The translations under genes and the position numbers were made by a program. Below, in pieces: positions 1 to 7,548 of a DNA stretch of 10,215 bases (positions are counted from its first letter, which is position 1; the number at the start of each line of letters is the position of its first letter). This DNA comes from an uncultured Anaerostipes sp. (GTDB lineage: Bacteria > Bacillota > Clostridia > Lachnospirales > Lachnospiraceae): assembly GCA_900756035.1 (NCBI GenBank), contig CAAEIR010000397.1:1-10215 (forward strand), written 5' to 3'. The notes beneath the pieces were generated by a model that searched no databases, was not told the DNA's origin, and saw only the letters and a program-made list of their open reading frames with translations.

Positions 1-2
1 CA

Positions 3-18
3 GACTGCGAAAGCAGTC
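3..18 (+). other. Perfect 6-bp hairpin with GAAA tetraloop
   Basis: GACTGC and GCAGTC pair perfectly around a GAAA (GNRA-type) loop at 9-12. It lies about 20 bases before a plus-strand terminator-like hairpin, so it may be part of the 3' end of a transcript or structured RNA that starts outside the window. I could not match it to a known RNA family, and no coding frame links it to anything. The hairpin is seen directly; its role is unknown. Confidence 0.4.
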
Positions 19-39
19 ATATTTCTTCTTGCATCTGGT

Positions 40-64
40 CGCATCCTACGCGGAGCGGTTTTTT
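40..64 (+). terminator. Possible Rho-independent terminator of an upstream plus-strand transcript
   Basis: CGC and TCC (40-46, with A43 bulged) can pair with GGAGCG (52-57) around a TACGC loop, followed at once by six T (59-64). A short GC-rich stem plus U-tract fits an intrinsic terminator. The stem is only six pairs with one bulge, so the call is moderate. It would end a gene or RNA whose body lies to the left of the window. Confidence 0.5.
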
Positions 65-66
65 AT

Positions 67-98
67 ACCATAGGAAGTTCGGAGAACTTTCCTATGGT
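67..98. repeat. Near-perfect palindrome between convergent terminators
   Basis: ACCATAGGAAGTTC (67-80) is the inverse complement of the arm at 84-98 except for one extra T at 88, with a 3-base loop. Flanking T (59-64) and A (99-106) runs can extend the stem to about 20 pairs. The polarity is wrong for a simple terminator on either strand, because T precedes and A follows the hairpin in both readings. It may instead be a dispersed palindromic element, or it may protect 3' ends. The palindrome is directly visible; its function is inferred. Confidence 0.6.
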
Positions 99-126
99 AA
101 AAAAAAGAAGGTCTCATGACCTTCTT
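99..126 (-). terminator. Rho-independent terminator of the Nudix gene
   Basis: On the minus strand, AAGAAGGTC (126-118) and GACCTTCTT (113-105) form a perfect 9-bp stem around a 4-base loop, running straight into a U-tract at 106-99. It begins two bases after the Nudix stop codon. This is the clearest intrinsic terminator in the window and probably ends both the Nudix transcript and any read-through from the operon upstream. Confidence 0.88.
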
Positions 127-127
127 C

Positions 128-580
128 TCATAATCCCCGCTTGCTTCCCCAGCGATTTCCCGCTTTCAGCTTCTTATATTCTTCATATGCTTCCTTCAGA
201 ATCTCTTTCTCGTTGGGAAACTTTAATAAGTGGTAAGCCTCGTGAAATTTGTAGTACCCTGAGTCCACAAAAAACTCCTCTTTCTGAGGTATGGAATGAT
301 AATTTCCCGCCTCCATCAAATACCAATGAACACTTTTTACAATCTGCTCATGAAATGAATAAAAAGAATACTCACTTTTCCCAACGTATTTCACAATGGA
401 TGCATCTGCATCAGTTTCCTCTTTGACCTCTCTTAATGCAGTTTCCTCGTGGCTCTCTCCTGCCTCAACGGTACCTTTCGGAAGTACCCAGCCATCATAA
501 CGGTTCTTATAACTCTTATACAACAGCAAAATCTTCCCTCTAAATATTACGACACCACCACAGCTCGTTGCCTCTGTCAT
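128..580 (-). CDS. Nudix hydrolase
   Basis: A 150-residue single-domain Nudix (MutT-like) hydrolase, expected to cleave a nucleoside diphosphate linked to another group using Mg2+. The Nudix box runs from G36 through E42 to R50-E51-V-x-E54-E55, which supplies the helix glutamates that bind metal. The usual Gly near the end of the box is Asp (D57). The LPKG stretch before the box and the WxLPKGxxExGE style resemble the diadenosine polyphosphate and MutT-like branch, but the substrate cannot be told from sequence. I chose the ATG at 580 over the GTG one codon upstream because AGGAGG sits 5 bases before the ATG and only 2 before the GTG. The gene follows the penicillin-binding protein gene by about 110 bp, has its own promoter, and ends at a strong terminator. 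It has no evident functional tie to the cell-wall genes. Confidence 0.93.
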   Translation of the reverse strand: MTEATSCGGVVIFRGKILLLYKSYKNRYDGWVLPKGTVEAGESHEETALREVKEETDADASIVKYVGKSEYSFYSFHEQIVKSVHWYLMEAGNYHSIPQKEEFFVDSGYYKFHEAYHLLKFPNEKEILKEAYEEYKKLKAGNRWGSKRGL

Positions 581-585
581 CACAA

Positions 586-591
586 CCTCCT
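586..591 (-). promoter_or_regulatory. Ribosome binding site that fixes the Nudix start
   Basis: The perfect AGGAGG reads 591 to 586 on the minus strand. Spacing is 5 nt to the ATG at 580 but only 2 nt to the in-frame GTG at 583, which favours the ATG. Confidence 0.8.
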
Positions 592-644
592 GTCCTCTAG
601 AAGATCCTTAGATCCCCTAACTATGTGTGTCTTCCTTTAAAAAT

Positions 645-673
645 ATTATACCGTGATTGCAGAATGATTTCAA
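645..673 (-). promoter_or_regulatory. Sigma-A promoter for the Nudix gene
   Basis: On the minus strand, TTGAAA (673-668) and TATAAT (650-645) are separated by exactly 17 bases. Transcription would start near 638, giving a leader of about 58 nt. There is no convincing terminator between the penicillin-binding protein stop and this promoter, so the Nudix gene may also be read from the operon upstream. Confidence 0.78.
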
Positions 674-689
674 CCGATAAAACATCATT

Positions 690-2174
690 TTACTGAAAGA
701 ACGCCTGGAACACTTTATCTGCAATCGGCGCCGCAACTCTTCCACCTGAATCTCCATCTTCCACCAGCACGCTTACAACAATTTTCTTTCCGTTTTTCTC
801 GGCGCACCCGATAAACCATGCATGGGAGTCCTTCGCACTATTATATTCTGCAGAGCCGGTTTTTCCATAAACATAGTACTCGGAAGAATATGCCCTGGTT
901 CCGGTTCCGTTTGTAACAACCTTTCGGAGCATCTTCTTTAAAACCTGACACTCATCAGCACTCAGAGGATCTCCGATTTCTTCTGTTTTTGTCTCTTTGA
1001 TGACTCCTCCATCAATATTTTTTACATTTTCCACCAGATACGGCTGCATCATTTTTCCATCATTTGCAATGGCAGACATAACCATCGCATTTTGAAGAGG
1101 TGTAATCAGTGTCTTTCCCTGTCCGATCGCTGTATGAGCTAATTCATTGATACCGGAATCCTTATCGAAGGAAAATCGGCTTTTGTTGGCAAGAAGATTA
1201 ATCGGCACTCTGGAATCATACAAGAGATCCTGCGCTAAAGATGCAAAATCTCCCTGATCCAGCTCCTCTGCCATATGGACAAACGCACAGTTACAAGATT
1301 TTTCTACTGCTTCCTCCAAATCTACCGTTCCGTGAGCCTCCCCGCCATAACAATGAATCTTAAGACTTCCAATGGTTGTATACCCTGTGCAGCGATAGGT
1401 GAACTTTTTGTAATCTTTTTTATGTTCCCTCATATATTCCAGGGCAGTAACAACTTTAAAGGTAGATCCCGGAGGATACAGCCCCTGTGTTGCCCGGTTT
1501 AATAAAAGAGAGCTCTCACTGGTATTTAGCTCTGTCCAGTTTTCTTTTACCAGACCCGGACGATAATCCGGTTTTGATACCATGGCATAAATCTTTCCAC
1601 TTTCCGGATCCATCGCCACGACTGCTCCCTGTTTTCCCTGCAAGGCATTATATGCTGCCTCCTGAACTCCTGTATCCAGTGTTGTGTACACATTATCCCC
1701 AATACTTTTCTCGCCCTGAATATTACTTGTAAACTGGGACAGAAGATTCGCATTGGAAGTCAGCAGATCAAAATTACATTTGGATTCCAGCCCTGACTTT
1801 CCTTTATCGTGATATCCAACGACATGGGCAAACATTCGGTTATACGGATAATCCCGGACTTCCTCGCCGTTTTCCGTAACTGTCTGTGCGAGAACCTTAT
1901 CATCACTGCTGATGATTTTTCCCCGCATTACATACTTTTCCATTTCCTGAAGCCTCAAATTATGAGGATCTGTAATCACATCTTTACTTTTTACTGCAAC
2001 AAAGTAAACAATATATCCGATCAACACAAGAAACAACCCTACAAAAATATAAGTAATCTGCAGGATCTGGCGATTAGCCTTTCGTTTCTTTTTTAACCCG
2101 GGTTCGCCTGTTTGGGCCTGCATAGACTTCTGTATTTTGCTGTCTTTGTGCTTCTTCCGCTTTAATACGCTCAT
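690..2174 (-). CDS. Class B penicillin-binding protein (peptidoglycan transpeptidase)
   Basis: A 494-residue membrane-anchored D,D-transpeptidase that crosslinks peptidoglycan on the outer face of the membrane. It has a basic cytoplasmic tail (about 1-36), one membrane segment (about 37-62), a short linker domain, and a transpeptidase domain from about 180 to the end. The catalytic motifs are all present: S237-T-F-K240 with the nucleophile serine, S293-C-N295, and K438-T-G-S441. There are no PASTA repeats. The size resembles mycobacterial PbpA, which also sits beside a SEDS gene, and is smaller than typical PBP2 or FtsI. The start at 2174 lies inside the preceding SEDS gene, a 101-bp overlap, and is supported by GAGGAAG six bases upstream; the next Met (2123) has no such site. 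It most likely works as the crosslinking partner of the adjacent SEDS polymerase. Whether it serves division, elongation or sporulation cannot be told here. Confidence 0.95.
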   Translation of the reverse strand: MSVLKRKKHKDSKIQKSMQAQTGEPGLKKKRKANRQILQITYIFVGLFLVLIGYIVYFVAVKSKDVITDPHNLRLQEMEKYVMRGKIISSDDKVLAQTVTENGEEVRDYPYNRMFAHVVGYHDKGKSGLESKCNFDLLTSNANLLSQFTSNIQGEKSIGDNVYTTLDTGVQEAAYNALQGKQGAVVAMDPESGKIYAMVSKPDYRPGLVKENWTELNTSESSLLLNRATQGLYPPGSTFKVVTALEYMREHKKDYKKFTYRCTGYTTIGSLKIHCYGGEAHGTVDLEEAVEKSCNCAFVHMAEELDQGDFASLAQDLLYDSRVPINLLANKSRFSFDKDSGINELAHTAIGQGKTLITPLQNAMVMSAIANDGKMMQPYLVENVKNIDGGVIKETKTEEIGDPLSADECQVLKKMLRKVVTNGTGTRAYSSEYYVYGKTGSAEYNSAKDSHAWFIGCAEKNGKKIVVSVLVEDGDSGGRVAAPIADKVFQAFFQ

Positions 2175-3483
2175 ATTCTTCTTCCTCGCTATCCGCTAAC
2201 ATATATAACCCCTGCACAATATTTAATATAATTAATGTGCTGATAACCGATGTACCTCCATAGCTCACCAATGGAATAGTAACACCTGTCGATGGTACAA
2301 ATTTCGTTACGCCTCCGATACTTAAAAATACTTGAAACAGGAAACAAACCCCAAATCCAAGACAGAGGAGCTTGTTAAACAATTTTCTGCTTCTTGTAGA
2401 AATATCCATAAATAGTATGAAGCAGCTAATTAAAACTAAAATCAGACAAATGCCGAAAATCACTCCAAACTCTTCACTGATCACTGAGAAAATGAAATCA
2501 GACTCTCTTACCGGGATATCGAACGGGCGTCCTCTTCCCAATCCCATTCCAAACCATCCTCCGGTTCCAATGGCAAACAGGGACTGACAAACCTGGGCTC
2601 CGCGTCCTTCAATCATAGAAAACGGATCGCTCCATACAGCCACTCGGGTCTGTACGTGTGGGAAAATTAAATTTGCAATCACTGCTGCAAAAGATCCTGC
2701 CGCCAAACCGCCAAACAAATAAGATGCCTTTGCAGTCGCCACATAAAGCATCATCAGATAGATCATAAAATACAGCAAGGCGCCTCCCAAATCCTTTTCT
2801 ACTACCAGAACCAGAACATAAAGAGCTGCAATCACTGTAATTTTTACCAGATCTTTAAACTCTTTTGCCTTGCAAAGCAGTGCCGCAACAAAAAATACAA
2901 AAATAATTTTTACAAATTCCGAAGGCTGAAATGCCAGCGGTCCAAACTGAACCCAGTTATATGCTCCGTTTTTATTTACTCCGAACACAAAAACCGAAGA
3001 CAGAAGGGCAAAACCTGCCACTGCATAAAGCCACCCAAGCTTATTCCATATCGTAATTTTATGCATCATCAAAGGAATCAGACTGGTCACCAGAACACTG
3101 CCTGCCGCAATGGCAAACTGTTTGATTGCCAGGTTAATAGATAATCTCGTCAAAACAACGAATCCGATTCCCAACAGGAAACATGTATTGTTAATCAAAA
3201 GCCTGGAACACTTCTTATAAATTTTCGGAAACAATATCATCAGAACTTCAAAAAACACAATTTGCGCTGCAAAAAATAATAGAATTTTTAAATCAAATTC
3301 TCTCAGGAATAACACTGCATAGCACAAAAACAGAAAGACAAACATGTAAATCACCTGATTATCCAGCAAATCTCTCTGACGTTCTTTGTTTTTTGGTCGA
3401 AATACTGTATAACATGAAAGTGTATACACCAGACACATGATTAAAATCAAATATTTTGTAATGGTCGTAATAATCTGTATCAT
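2074..3483 (-). CDS. FtsW/RodA/SpoVE-family peptidoglycan glycosyltransferase (SEDS protein)
   Basis: A 469-residue polytopic membrane protein with about ten hydrophobic segments, of the SEDS family that polymerises lipid II into glycan strands. Family signatures are visible: FQPSEF with a following Lys (185-192), EKDLGGAL (229-236), WSDPF (284-288) in the extracellular loop region where the family's essential Asp is expected, the GMGLGRG stretch (312-318), and PLVSYGGTS (404-412) near the last membrane segment. The C-terminal tail after about 430 is charged and cytoplasmic, and its coding DNA overlaps the start of the penicillin-binding protein by 101 bp. The start lies 9 bp after the U32 stop with only a weak AGAG-type site, so translation probably depends on coupling. 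The pairing with a class B PBP makes a SEDS-PBP synthase very likely. I cannot separate FtsW, RodA and SpoVE from sequence alone. Confidence 0.95.
   Translation of the reverse strand: MIQIITTITKYLILIMCLVYTLSCYTVFRPKNKERQRDLLDNQVIYMFVFLFLCYAVLFLREFDLKILLFFAAQIVFFEVLMILFPKIYKKCSRLLINNTCFLLGIGFVVLTRLSINLAIKQFAIAAGSVLVTSLIPLMMHKITIWNKLGWLYAVAGFALLSSVFVFGVNKNGAYNWVQFGPLAFQPSEFVKIIFVFFVAALLCKAKEFKDLVKITVIAALYVLVLVVEKDLGGALLYFMIYLMMLYVATAKASYLFGGLAAGSFAAVIANLIFPHVQTRVAVWSDPFSMIEGRGAQVCQSLFAIGTGGWFGMGLGRGRPFDIPVRESDFIFSVISEEFGVIFGICLILVLISCFILFMDISTRSRKLFNKLLCLGFGVCFLFQVFLSIGGVTKFVPSTGVTIPLVSYGGTSVISTLIILNIVQGLYMLADSEEEEYERIKAEEAQRQQNTEVYAGPNRRTRVKKETKG
2181..2187 (-). promoter_or_regulatory. Ribosome binding site inside the SEDS gene, supporting the overlapping PBP start
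   Basis: GAGGAAG reads 2187 to 2181 on the minus strand, six bases before the ATG at 2174. It lies within codons of the upstream SEDS gene's Glu-rich tail, so the site serves as coding sequence and translation signal at once. Confidence 0.6.
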
Positions 3484-3492
3484 TTTTGTACT

Positions 3493-5871
3493 CTATAAGA
3501 TTCCTCTCGCCAAATGACCTTTTGTAAAATCATGAATCGGGGAGGTCTTTTCTCCTTTCTGTACAGCTTTTGCTGCATGTAATATTCTTTGTACTTGTGT
3601 CGGAGTTTCTTTCGTAAAATGAAACCGGTATGTCAGTGGTTTTAAATCTTTCGAAAAGCTCTCTTCTTTTCCCAGCCAGATCGGTTTGCCGTTATAAACC
3701 TCATTGACACAGTCGCTGCATCGGTTGTGAACATAAAATTCTTTCTGGTAACGATCCTTCAATGTCATCCAGCTCTCTTTTTTGTCACAGCCCAGTAAAT
3801 TATTCTTAACACATTGAGCGGATACCATTAACGGCTGGTATCCATAGAAAAATAAATCGCCATCTTTCAGATTCAGCTGCCCCATTTCCTTTCGATTTAA
3901 TTCTGCAGGATATGTCATTCTCATTTGTCCCCCGAACAACTTCTGATATACTGATACAGCTTTCTGATTATAACCGTAAAGCATATAGTCCGCAACCAGT
4001 TCTTTTTGATATCCTTCTTCTGTCAACCATGACAACTCTTCCAGATTCCGAACAAGAAGCCCGTCAATCAGATCAGAAAACAGTAAATCTTTTTGATTTT
4101 TCATCTCCTCAATCTGTATACCTCTGGTAATCTGTGGAAGCATAAGAAAGCACTGTCTTTTGGAATCTTTGATTCTTTTTAATAGTTTTTCCGGAGATTT
4201 TTCTTTCTTCAGACTCATCCATGACAGATAAATTTTCTCTGCCTCCGGAAAATCAAGCACTGTGTCAACAAGAGCCGTATCCTCCAGAGAAACTGCAAGA
4301 ACCGGATTTCTTTCCAAAGTTTCCCGGTCCGAATCTGCATACTCTAAGACAATACCCGGATTCTCTTTTGCCACTCTCCGACACTTTAATACTTTCTTTT
4401 CATCCATAAGCTCAAAAGCTTCTCTTCTGAGCTTTTTCAGTACAGATCCCGGAACAAACAATCCTTCTTCTAGCTGAACATCCAGCTCTTCAAACTGATA
4501 ATGAGTTTCTCCGGTTTTCAATAATTGTCTTCGAATCTCATCCTCTGATGCTCCCTGTTTTTTTGCCTGTTCCATGATCGGCCCCAAAACAGAAACCTGA
4601 TCTTCTCCTGATTTTATGATGAGTCTAGCACATTCCTCTGTCTTAAGTATGATTTTTCCCTTAAGATTTTCTTTCATTTTTCGTTGCAGTCCCTGATCAA
4701 TCCGTTCTGTCATCTCGGCATTTAACGTTCGGAAAAGCTCCATACCCCTGTGAAGCTTTTTCATTTTTTGTCCGTTCAGAACAACCATCTCCCCTTCTTT
4801 CCATGAAGATGGACAGGTTAATTCTACTTTTTCCTCAGGAGAAATCCGAATTTGCAAAATATCTCCTTTGGAAATTGATTCTTTTGTATGGAATTTTATC
4901 TTTCCTTTTTGAATTTCTTCAATCTTTCCGACGGAAAATCCCTGGTGATCCGGACGTTTCATACTCATCATCTGTTTTCCGTGATATTGTGAATAATATC
5001 CATCTGTAAAGCCGCCACGGTTAAATAGTTCAACCAGAATCTTATAATCTTCTTTTTCTACCCGGAAAGGCTGTCCGCTTAAATATAAATCTGTATATTT
5101 CCGATAGAGTCTCGTAACTTCGCCTACATATCTTGGCCCTTTCATACGTCCTTCGATTTTCAGAGAATCAACTCCGTGATCTAAAATTTCCGGAAGATGA
5201 TCAATCGTACAGAGATCTTTCAGACTTAACGGATATGGATTCGCAGCACTCTTTTGATCTTTTAAAGAAAACGGCAGACGGCAGGTTCCCGCACAACGTC
5301 CGCGATTTCCGCTTCTTCCTCCGAGCATACTGCTCATAAAGCACTGTCCTGAATAACAATAACACAATGCCCCGTGAACAAAACACTCTATATCAAGTCC
5401 TGTATCTTCTTTTATCGCCTGTATTTCTTTCAACGATAATTCCCTTGCCGGCACAACCCTTTTTGCGCCCATTTTCTTCGCCAGTCTTGCACCGTATATC
5501 CCGGTAATTGTCATCTGTGTGCTTGCATGAATCTCTAAATCAGGAAAACATTCCCGAATTAGTTCTATTGCCCCGAGATCCTGTACAATAACCGCATCCA
5601 GCCCCTGCTCATAATATGGTCGGAGAAATTTTGGAAGATTCTTTAATTCTGAATCTTTCATTAACGTATTCACGGTCAAAAAAATCTTTTTCCCGAACAA
5701 GTGGACATAATCAATAGCTTCACATAATTCTTCTTTATAAAAATTTCCCGCATATGCTCTGGCCCCATACATATCTCCGCCTAAATAAATGGCATCTGCT
5801 CCATTTAACACCGCCGCTTTCAGACAATCCATGGAACCTGCCGGTGCCAGCACTTCTATTTGTCTTCTCAT
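3493..5871 (-). CDS. U32 family protein, long RlhA-like form
   Basis: A 792-residue protein annotated by family as peptidase U32. The U32 signature lies at about 162-181: E-C-F-V-H-G-A-L-C170, then C172, C177 and S-S, followed by C193 and C197 in a GGRSGNRGRC-type stretch. The N-terminal half reads as a barrel-like domain starting LAPAGS (8-13) with NGADAIYLGG (23-32). The middle and C-terminal parts correspond to the longer members with a DUF3656-type extension. A second Cys pair (C718, C721) sits near the end, and the tail has an FTKGHLARG motif (782-790). E. coli RlhA (YdcP), of the same long type, hydroxylates a cytidine of 23S rRNA, and shorter relatives (TrhP) hydroxylate tRNA wobble uridine. 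An RNA hydroxylation role with an iron-sulfur cluster held by the conserved Cys is therefore more likely than proteolysis, though this is inferred. It sits 18 bp after ruvB and 9 bp before the SEDS gene. Confidence 0.92.
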   Translation of the reverse strand: MRRQIEVLAPAGSMDCLKAAVLNGADAIYLGGDMYGARAYAGNFYKEELCEAIDYVHLFGKKIFLTVNTLMKDSELKNLPKFLRPYYEQGLDAVIVQDLGAIELIRECFPDLEIHASTQMTITGIYGARLAKKMGAKRVVPARELSLKEIQAIKEDTGLDIECFVHGALCYCYSGQCFMSSMLGGRSGNRGRCAGTCRLPFSLKDQKSAANPYPLSLKDLCTIDHLPEILDHGVDSLKIEGRMKGPRYVGEVTRLYRKYTDLYLSGQPFRVEKEDYKILVELFNRGGFTDGYYSQYHGKQMMSMKRPDHQGFSVGKIEEIQKGKIKFHTKESISKGDILQIRISPEEKVELTCPSSWKEGEMVVLNGQKMKKLHRGMELFRTLNAEMTERIDQGLQRKMKENLKGKIILKTEECARLIIKSGEDQVSVLGPIMEQAKKQGASEDEIRRQLLKTGETHYQFEELDVQLEEGLFVPGSVLKKLRREAFELMDEKKVLKCRRVAKENPGIVLEYADSDRETLERNPVLAVSLEDTALVDTVLDFPEAEKIYLSWMSLKKEKSPEKLLKRIKDSKRQCFLMLPQITRGIQIEEMKNQKDLLFSDLIDGLLVRNLEELSWLTEEGYQKELVADYMLYGYNQKAVSVYQKLFGGQMRMTYPAELNRKEMGQLNLKDGDLFFYGYQPLMVSAQCVKNNLLGCDKKESWMTLKDRYQKEFYVHNRCSDCVNEVYNGKPIWLGKEESFSKDLKPLTYRFHFTKETPTQVQRILHAAKAVQKGEKTSPIHDFTKGHLARGIL

Positions 5872-5889
5872 TTCTTAACTTTCCTTATA

Positions 5890-6894
5890 TTACTTCTCTT
5901 CCGGCATCGGCATTTTAAAATGCTCATATGCATACCGGGTTGCAACTCTTCCTCTTGGCGTTCTGGAAATCAATCCATTCTGTATCAAGTATGGCTCAAA
6001 AACATCCTCAATCGTTCCTGAATCTTCTCCGATGGCCGCCGCCAGAGTCTCAAGCCCTACTGGTTTTCCCTCAAAAGTCTCCATCATCGTCCGAAGCAGT
6101 GTCCGGTCCGTCTGATCAAGTCCTATGGTATCCACCTCCAAATGATCCAACGCATCCTTTGCAATGTCCAGCGTAATCATGCCATCGTATTTTACCTGTG
6201 CAAAATCACGAACTCTTTTCAATAATCGATTGGCAAGACGAGGTGTTCCTCTGGATCTTCTGGCAATCTCCAGCGCTCCTTCCGGACTGACTTCAATCTC
6301 TAACACCTGAGCGGAACGCTCTACAATCGTCTTTAACTCCTGGCTGCCATAAAAGTTCAGACGATTCACGACACCAAAACGATCTCTTAAAGGCGCAGTC
6401 AACATACCTGCTCTGGTAGTGGCTCCCACAAGAGTAAATTTCGGAAGTTCCAGACGAATCGATCTGGCAGCCTGTCCTTTTCCGACCAGAATATCAATCG
6501 CATAATCTTCCATCGCCGGATAAAGCACTTCTTCTACCTGTCGATTCAGTCGATGAATCTCATCAATAAAAAGAACATCTCCTTCCTGAAGATTATTAAG
6601 CAGCGCTGCTATCTCACCGGGTTTTTCAATCGCCGGTCCGCTGGTTACCTTTAGATGAACTCCCATCTCATTGGCAACAATTCCGGCAAGAGTTGTCTTT
6701 CCAAGCCCCGGCGGTCCATAAAACAATACATGATCCAAAGATTCTCCTCTGCTTTTTGCTGCCTCTATAAATATTTTTAAATTCTCTTTGACCTTTTCCT
6801 GTCCGATATAGTCTTCTAACATCTGTGGGCGCAGATGATTTTCAATTTTAATATCTTCCTCCACTAATTCTGTGGAAATCACACGATCTAACAT
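5890..6894 (-). CDS. ruvB: RuvB, Holliday junction branch migration ATPase
   Basis: A 334-residue AAA+ motor of usual RuvB length that forms hexamers around DNA and, with RuvA, drives branch migration of Holliday junctions. Visible motifs: Walker A GPPGLGKT (60-67), Walker B LFIDEIH (108-114), sensor 1 GATTR (157-161), arginine finger region LRDRFG (169-174), sensor 2 GTPRLANRLLKR (216-227), and a C-terminal winged helix ending in TPRGRVAT (312-319) that contacts DNA. The start is set by a GGGGA ribosome site overlapping the ruvA stop codon, with a 9-bp gap between the genes, so the two are translationally linked. No ruvC is visible in the window, so the resolvase must be encoded elsewhere. 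Confidence 0.98.
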   Translation of the reverse strand: MLDRVISTELVEEDIKIENHLRPQMLEDYIGQEKVKENLKIFIEAAKSRGESLDHVLFYGPPGLGKTTLAGIVANEMGVHLKVTSGPAIEKPGEIAALLNNLQEGDVLFIDEIHRLNRQVEEVLYPAMEDYAIDILVGKGQAARSIRLELPKFTLVGATTRAGMLTAPLRDRFGVVNRLNFYGSQELKTIVERSAQVLEIEVSPEGALEIARRSRGTPRLANRLLKRVRDFAQVKYDGMITLDIAKDALDHLEVDTIGLDQTDRTLLRTMMETFEGKPVGLETLAAAIGEDSGTIEDVFEPYLIQNGLISRTPRGRVATRYAYEHFKMPMPEEK

Positions 6895-6903
6895 CTTTTT
6901 CCC

Positions 6904-7506
6904 CTATATCATCATATTTTTTAATGCTTTTTTCAAGAGTTCCTCCGGTTCCATGGACGCAGCATCTTCTACCTTCTTCACTGCCTGCGCCGCCTCACTT
7001 CTGGAATATCCAAGACTTACCAAACCTTCGATGGTCACCATCACTGCATCATTGCCGTCTGCCGTCTCTTCAAAAATTTCCAGACCGGAGCCTTCTTCCA
7101 ATTCCTCAAAACTCAATTTATCTTTTAAATCCAAAATCAGCTTTTTGGCACCTTTCGGTCCCAGCCCCGGCGTTTTGGAAATCGTTTTTACATCCTCACT
7201 GATGACTGCCATTTTGAGTTCATAAACAGACAGTGTTGATAAGACAGAGAGTCCGACTTTCGGTCCAATACCACTTACTCCAATCAACAGCTCAAAGGCT
7301 TCCAGTTCCTCACGGCTCGAAAATCCAAACAGCCCCAGATGATCTTCTCTGACATGCATATGTGTATAGATCTTCATCTCCTGTCCGATTTTAAACCGCT
7401 CTTCACTCCGTACCGGAATCATGATCCGGTAGCCAATCCCCTGATTCTCAAGTATAATCTCACCCGGTTCTATCTCTGTCAGCACTCCCTTGATATATGA
7501 AATCAC
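6904..7506 (-). CDS. ruvA: RuvA, Holliday junction binding protein
   Basis: A 200-residue RuvA of normal length. It has the N-terminal OB fold starting MISYIKG, two helix-hairpin-helix motifs that hold the four DNA arms (GVSGIGPK, 76-83; TPGLGPKGAKK, 112-122), an acidic flexible linker (about 134-150), and the C-terminal domain (about 152-200) that binds RuvB. The start codon is GTG, chosen because AAGGAGA lies 7 bases upstream and the product begins with the family's standard N-terminus. It is the first gene of the leftward run and probably carries the main promoter for everything down to the penicillin-binding protein. Confidence 0.97.
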   Translation of the reverse strand: MISYIKGVLTEIEPGEIILENQGIGYRIMIPVRSEERFKIGQEMKIYTHMHVREDHLGLFGFSSREELEAFELLIGVSGIGPKVGLSVLSTLSVYELKMAVISEDVKTISKTPGLGPKGAKKLILDLKDKLSFEELEEGSGLEIFEETADGNDAVMVTIEGLVSLGYSRSEAAQAVKKVEDAASMEPEELLKKALKNMMI

Positions 7507-7513
7507 AATACGT

Positions 7514-7520
7514 TCTCCTT
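7514..7520 (-). promoter_or_regulatory. Ribosome binding site for the GTG start of ruvA
   Basis: AAGGAGA reads 7520 to 7514 on the minus strand, 7 bases before the GTG at 7506. It explains initiation at a non-ATG codon. Confidence 0.75.
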
Positions 7521-7548
7521 CTGTCTTTTCTTAGCTCTTTTTCTCCCT

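Noticed and set aside
3..64. Small self-cleaving ribozyme or known noncoding RNA
   Set aside because: Only simple hairpins are visible, and I could not fit the conserved cores of hammerhead, twister, SRP, 6S or tmRNA.
94..426. Open plus-strand frame of 110 codons
   Set aside because: It runs antisense to the Nudix gene and begins inside the palindrome. It has no ribosome site, and the Nudix motif on the other strand is decisive.
581..583. GTG start for the Nudix gene
   Set aside because: AGGAGG would be only 2 bases away; the ATG one codon later has the better spacing.
676..692. Terminator just after the penicillin-binding protein gene
   Set aside because: The only inverted repeat is A/T-only with a 4-bp stem and no U-tract, too weak to call.
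1809..2096. Plus-strand frame of 95 codons across the PBP and SEDS region
   Set aside because: It is a shadow of the penicillin-binding protein gene, whose catalytic motifs and membrane segment are clear on the minus strand.
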